In this document: piece by piece, positions 33,789 to 34,706 of the stretch
Position numbering within the stretch: position 1 is the first letter of the stretch
Layout: each line of letters starts with the position of its first letter
Assembly (NCBI GenBank): GCA_027366035.1
Contig: DAHXLK010000011.1
Span: 1 to 34,706 of the forward strand
DNA length: 34,706 nt
Source: Chlamydiota bacterium
Lineage (GTDB): Bacteria > Chlamydiota > Chlamydiia > Chlamydiales > SM23-39
Direction of reading: 5' to 3'
Position numbers and translations under genes: made by a program
Notes under the pieces: generated by a model
What the model was told of the DNA's origin: nothing
Database searches by the model: none
What the model saw: only the letters and a program-made list of their open reading frames with translations

Positions 33789-34646
33789 TTATGGTTTATA
33801 TAACTGTCTTCTCATCATCTCAAAAACTTGATCTATATATTCTTTAAATCCATTGGGATCGGTTATAGGATCTGGGTGCCCTGATCGCAGATCATTGAGG
33901 GTAATGTTTTTGAGTCCGGGGATTGTCCCTCCATTACCATTGAGAATATATTTGATATTTTCACCGGTATCAGGGAGCTCACTTGCAATTTTTTTTATTT
34001 CCTCTATAGCTTGTTCGGGGGTCTTTCCTTGGGCTAGGAAGTAGGCAAAAAGCATAGAGGGGAGGTTGACGGCAAAAAGGGATTTTTCTTTAAAGTATTT
34101 ATCGGTATCGATCCCGTAATTTTTTGAACGAGGGAGTCCGGATATCCTTATTAGAAGGAGGGTGAAGGTAATGATCCCTTCTTGATCCGGTTTACTGTCT
34201 AACCATTTAGTTATTCCGTCAGAATTAAGCCATCCGCTTAATATTCGGTTAAAAGTAGGCCCTGTGATAAGTTGAAAGATAGCCGCTTCTGAGTAGTTTT
34301 TCTGTTTTAAGTCTTCGAGAAGTGTTAATAACTCTCCACCGCTAACTTCTTTTAAAGCCCCTTTATTTTCAGATATCAGCTTATCTAACTGTTCTTTTAA
34401 AGCGGTGATATCTCGACCGCGCGTGATATAGTCAAATATTTGCGCTAAAAGACTTAACACTTTAACCTGGGCAAGGATACGCTTTTGATTTTCCCCGTCG
34501 TTTTCTGTGGCAGATACAGATTGTACTCCTTCTAAAAGAAGAGCTACCATACAGTTTTGTAGTTCCTTGCTTAAATTAGGTGAATTACCCTTGTTATTTG
34601 AGGTTTTTTCTGTTGTAAATGGGATAATATTTGGTATGAAATTCAT
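33789..34646 (-). CDS. Unrecognised protein of the translocon operon
   Basis: The 285-residue protein has no signal peptide or membrane helix. A Thr/Asn/Ser-rich start (NFIPNIIPFTTEKTSNNKGN) resembles a T3SS export signal. Helical segments follow (VLSLLAQIFDYITRGRDITA near 68-87, SGGELLTLLEDLKQKNYSEA near 102-121), then a Gly/Asn-rich region near 235-260 and a short final helix ending MMRRQLYKP. It shares with the 506-residue neighbour a general composition and similar Gly/Asn/Pro linkers, but I could not align them. AAGGAA serves as ribosome site, overlapping the tail of the preceding gene. Function unknown. Confidence 0.58.
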   Translation of the reverse strand: MNFIPNIIPFTTEKTSNNKGNSPNLSKELQNCMVALLLEGVQSVSATENDGENQKRILAQVKVLSLLAQIFDYITRGRDITALKEQLDKLISENKGALKEVSGGELLTLLEDLKQKNYSEAAIFQLITGPTFNRILSGWLNSDGITKWLDSKPDQEGIITFTLLLIRISGLPRSKNYGIDTDKYFKEKSLFAVNLPSMLFAYFLAQGKTPEQAIEEIKKIASELPDTGENIKYILNGNGGTIPGLKNITLNDLRSGHPDPITDPNGFKEYIDQVFEMMRRQLYKP

Positions 34647-34655
34647 AACTATTCC

Positions 34656-34706
34656 TTACCCGGCAATCCAGCTATTTTTTCTTTTCCTTTTACCGGATGT
34701 TTTTTT
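34656..34706 (-). CDS. C-terminal end of an upstream gene, cut by the window
   Basis: On the minus strand a frame is open from the window edge to TAA at 34656-34658 and encodes a basic tail (KKTSGKRKRKNSWIAG). The next gene starts ten bases later, so it belongs to the same operon. By analogy with other chlamydiae a translocator chaperone of the LcrH/SycD type would be expected here, but 16 residues cannot show it. Confidence 0.4.
   Translation of the reverse strand, partial: KKTSGKRKRKNSWIAG

Noticed and set aside
1..34706. tRNA or rRNA genes
   Set aside because: I found no cloverleaf with a T-loop consensus and no rRNA-like sequence, although a covariance-model scan was not possible.

Overview
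The window comes from a member of the Chlamydiota outside the Chlamydiaceae (Parachlamydia/Waddlia/Simkania-type). The evidence is gene content. There is a V-type ATPase operon in the chlamydial order (atpE, DUF2764 subunit C, atpA, B, D, I, K). There is a type III secretion operon in the order of C. trachomatis CT663-CT672. There is the block thrS, ParA, pGP6-D-like known from CT581-CT583, and there are two short proteins with clear major outer membrane protein (MOMP) signatures. Extra genes usual for environmental chlamydiae are a bifunctional PutA and a NamZ-type muramidase. The DNA is AT-rich. The species cannot be fixed from the sequence alone.

Layout. Positions 1-8700 are an accessory-looking region: a decayed repeat cluster, a NamZ/DUF1343 enzyme (-), a tiny secreted peptide with its own terminator (+), putA (+), a secreted repeat protein (-), and a tandem pair of MOMP-like porins (-). 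Positions 8716-12188 hold thrS, parA and the pGP6-D-like gene (+). Positions 12189-13348 are a scar: the C-terminal remnant of a transposase, then the 3' end of a group II intron (broken maturase plus domains V and VI), joined to half of a dispersed repeat. Positions 13354-13599 encode a small Cys-containing membrane protein (-). Positions 13681-21090 are the seven-gene V-ATPase operon (+). Positions 21300-29328 are the T3SS operon (-): chaperone, CdsD, CdsE, needle CdsF, CdsG, CT668-like, ATPase CdsN, stalk CdsO, ruler CdsP, C-ring CdsQ. Positions 29620-34706 are a second T3SS operon (-), ending at a strong terminator. It encodes two membrane proteins resembling the translocators CopB (SctE) and CopD (SctB), a coiled-coil protein, two larger proteins I cannot assign, and the cut-off end of one more gene.

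A family of about 155-165 bp near-palindromic elements recurs throughout: five near-complete copies, a decayed pair at the left end and a half copy. Two copies are flanked by 5-bp direct repeats. The two arms vary together, so the hairpin is preserved while the sequence changes. Copies sit at nearly every boundary between functional modules, and the group II intron remnant is inserted inside one. This fits a MITE-like element that also serves as recombination point and intron target. In C. trachomatis the translocator genes lie next to thrS and the V-ATPase and T3SS blocks lie elsewhere, so the arrangement here is a rearranged one.

Functionally, the two T3SS operons supply cytosolic, export, needle and probable translocon parts. 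The V-ATPase would handle ion-gradient energetics; its proteolipid carries the residues that bind Na+ in the Enterococcus hirae enzyme.
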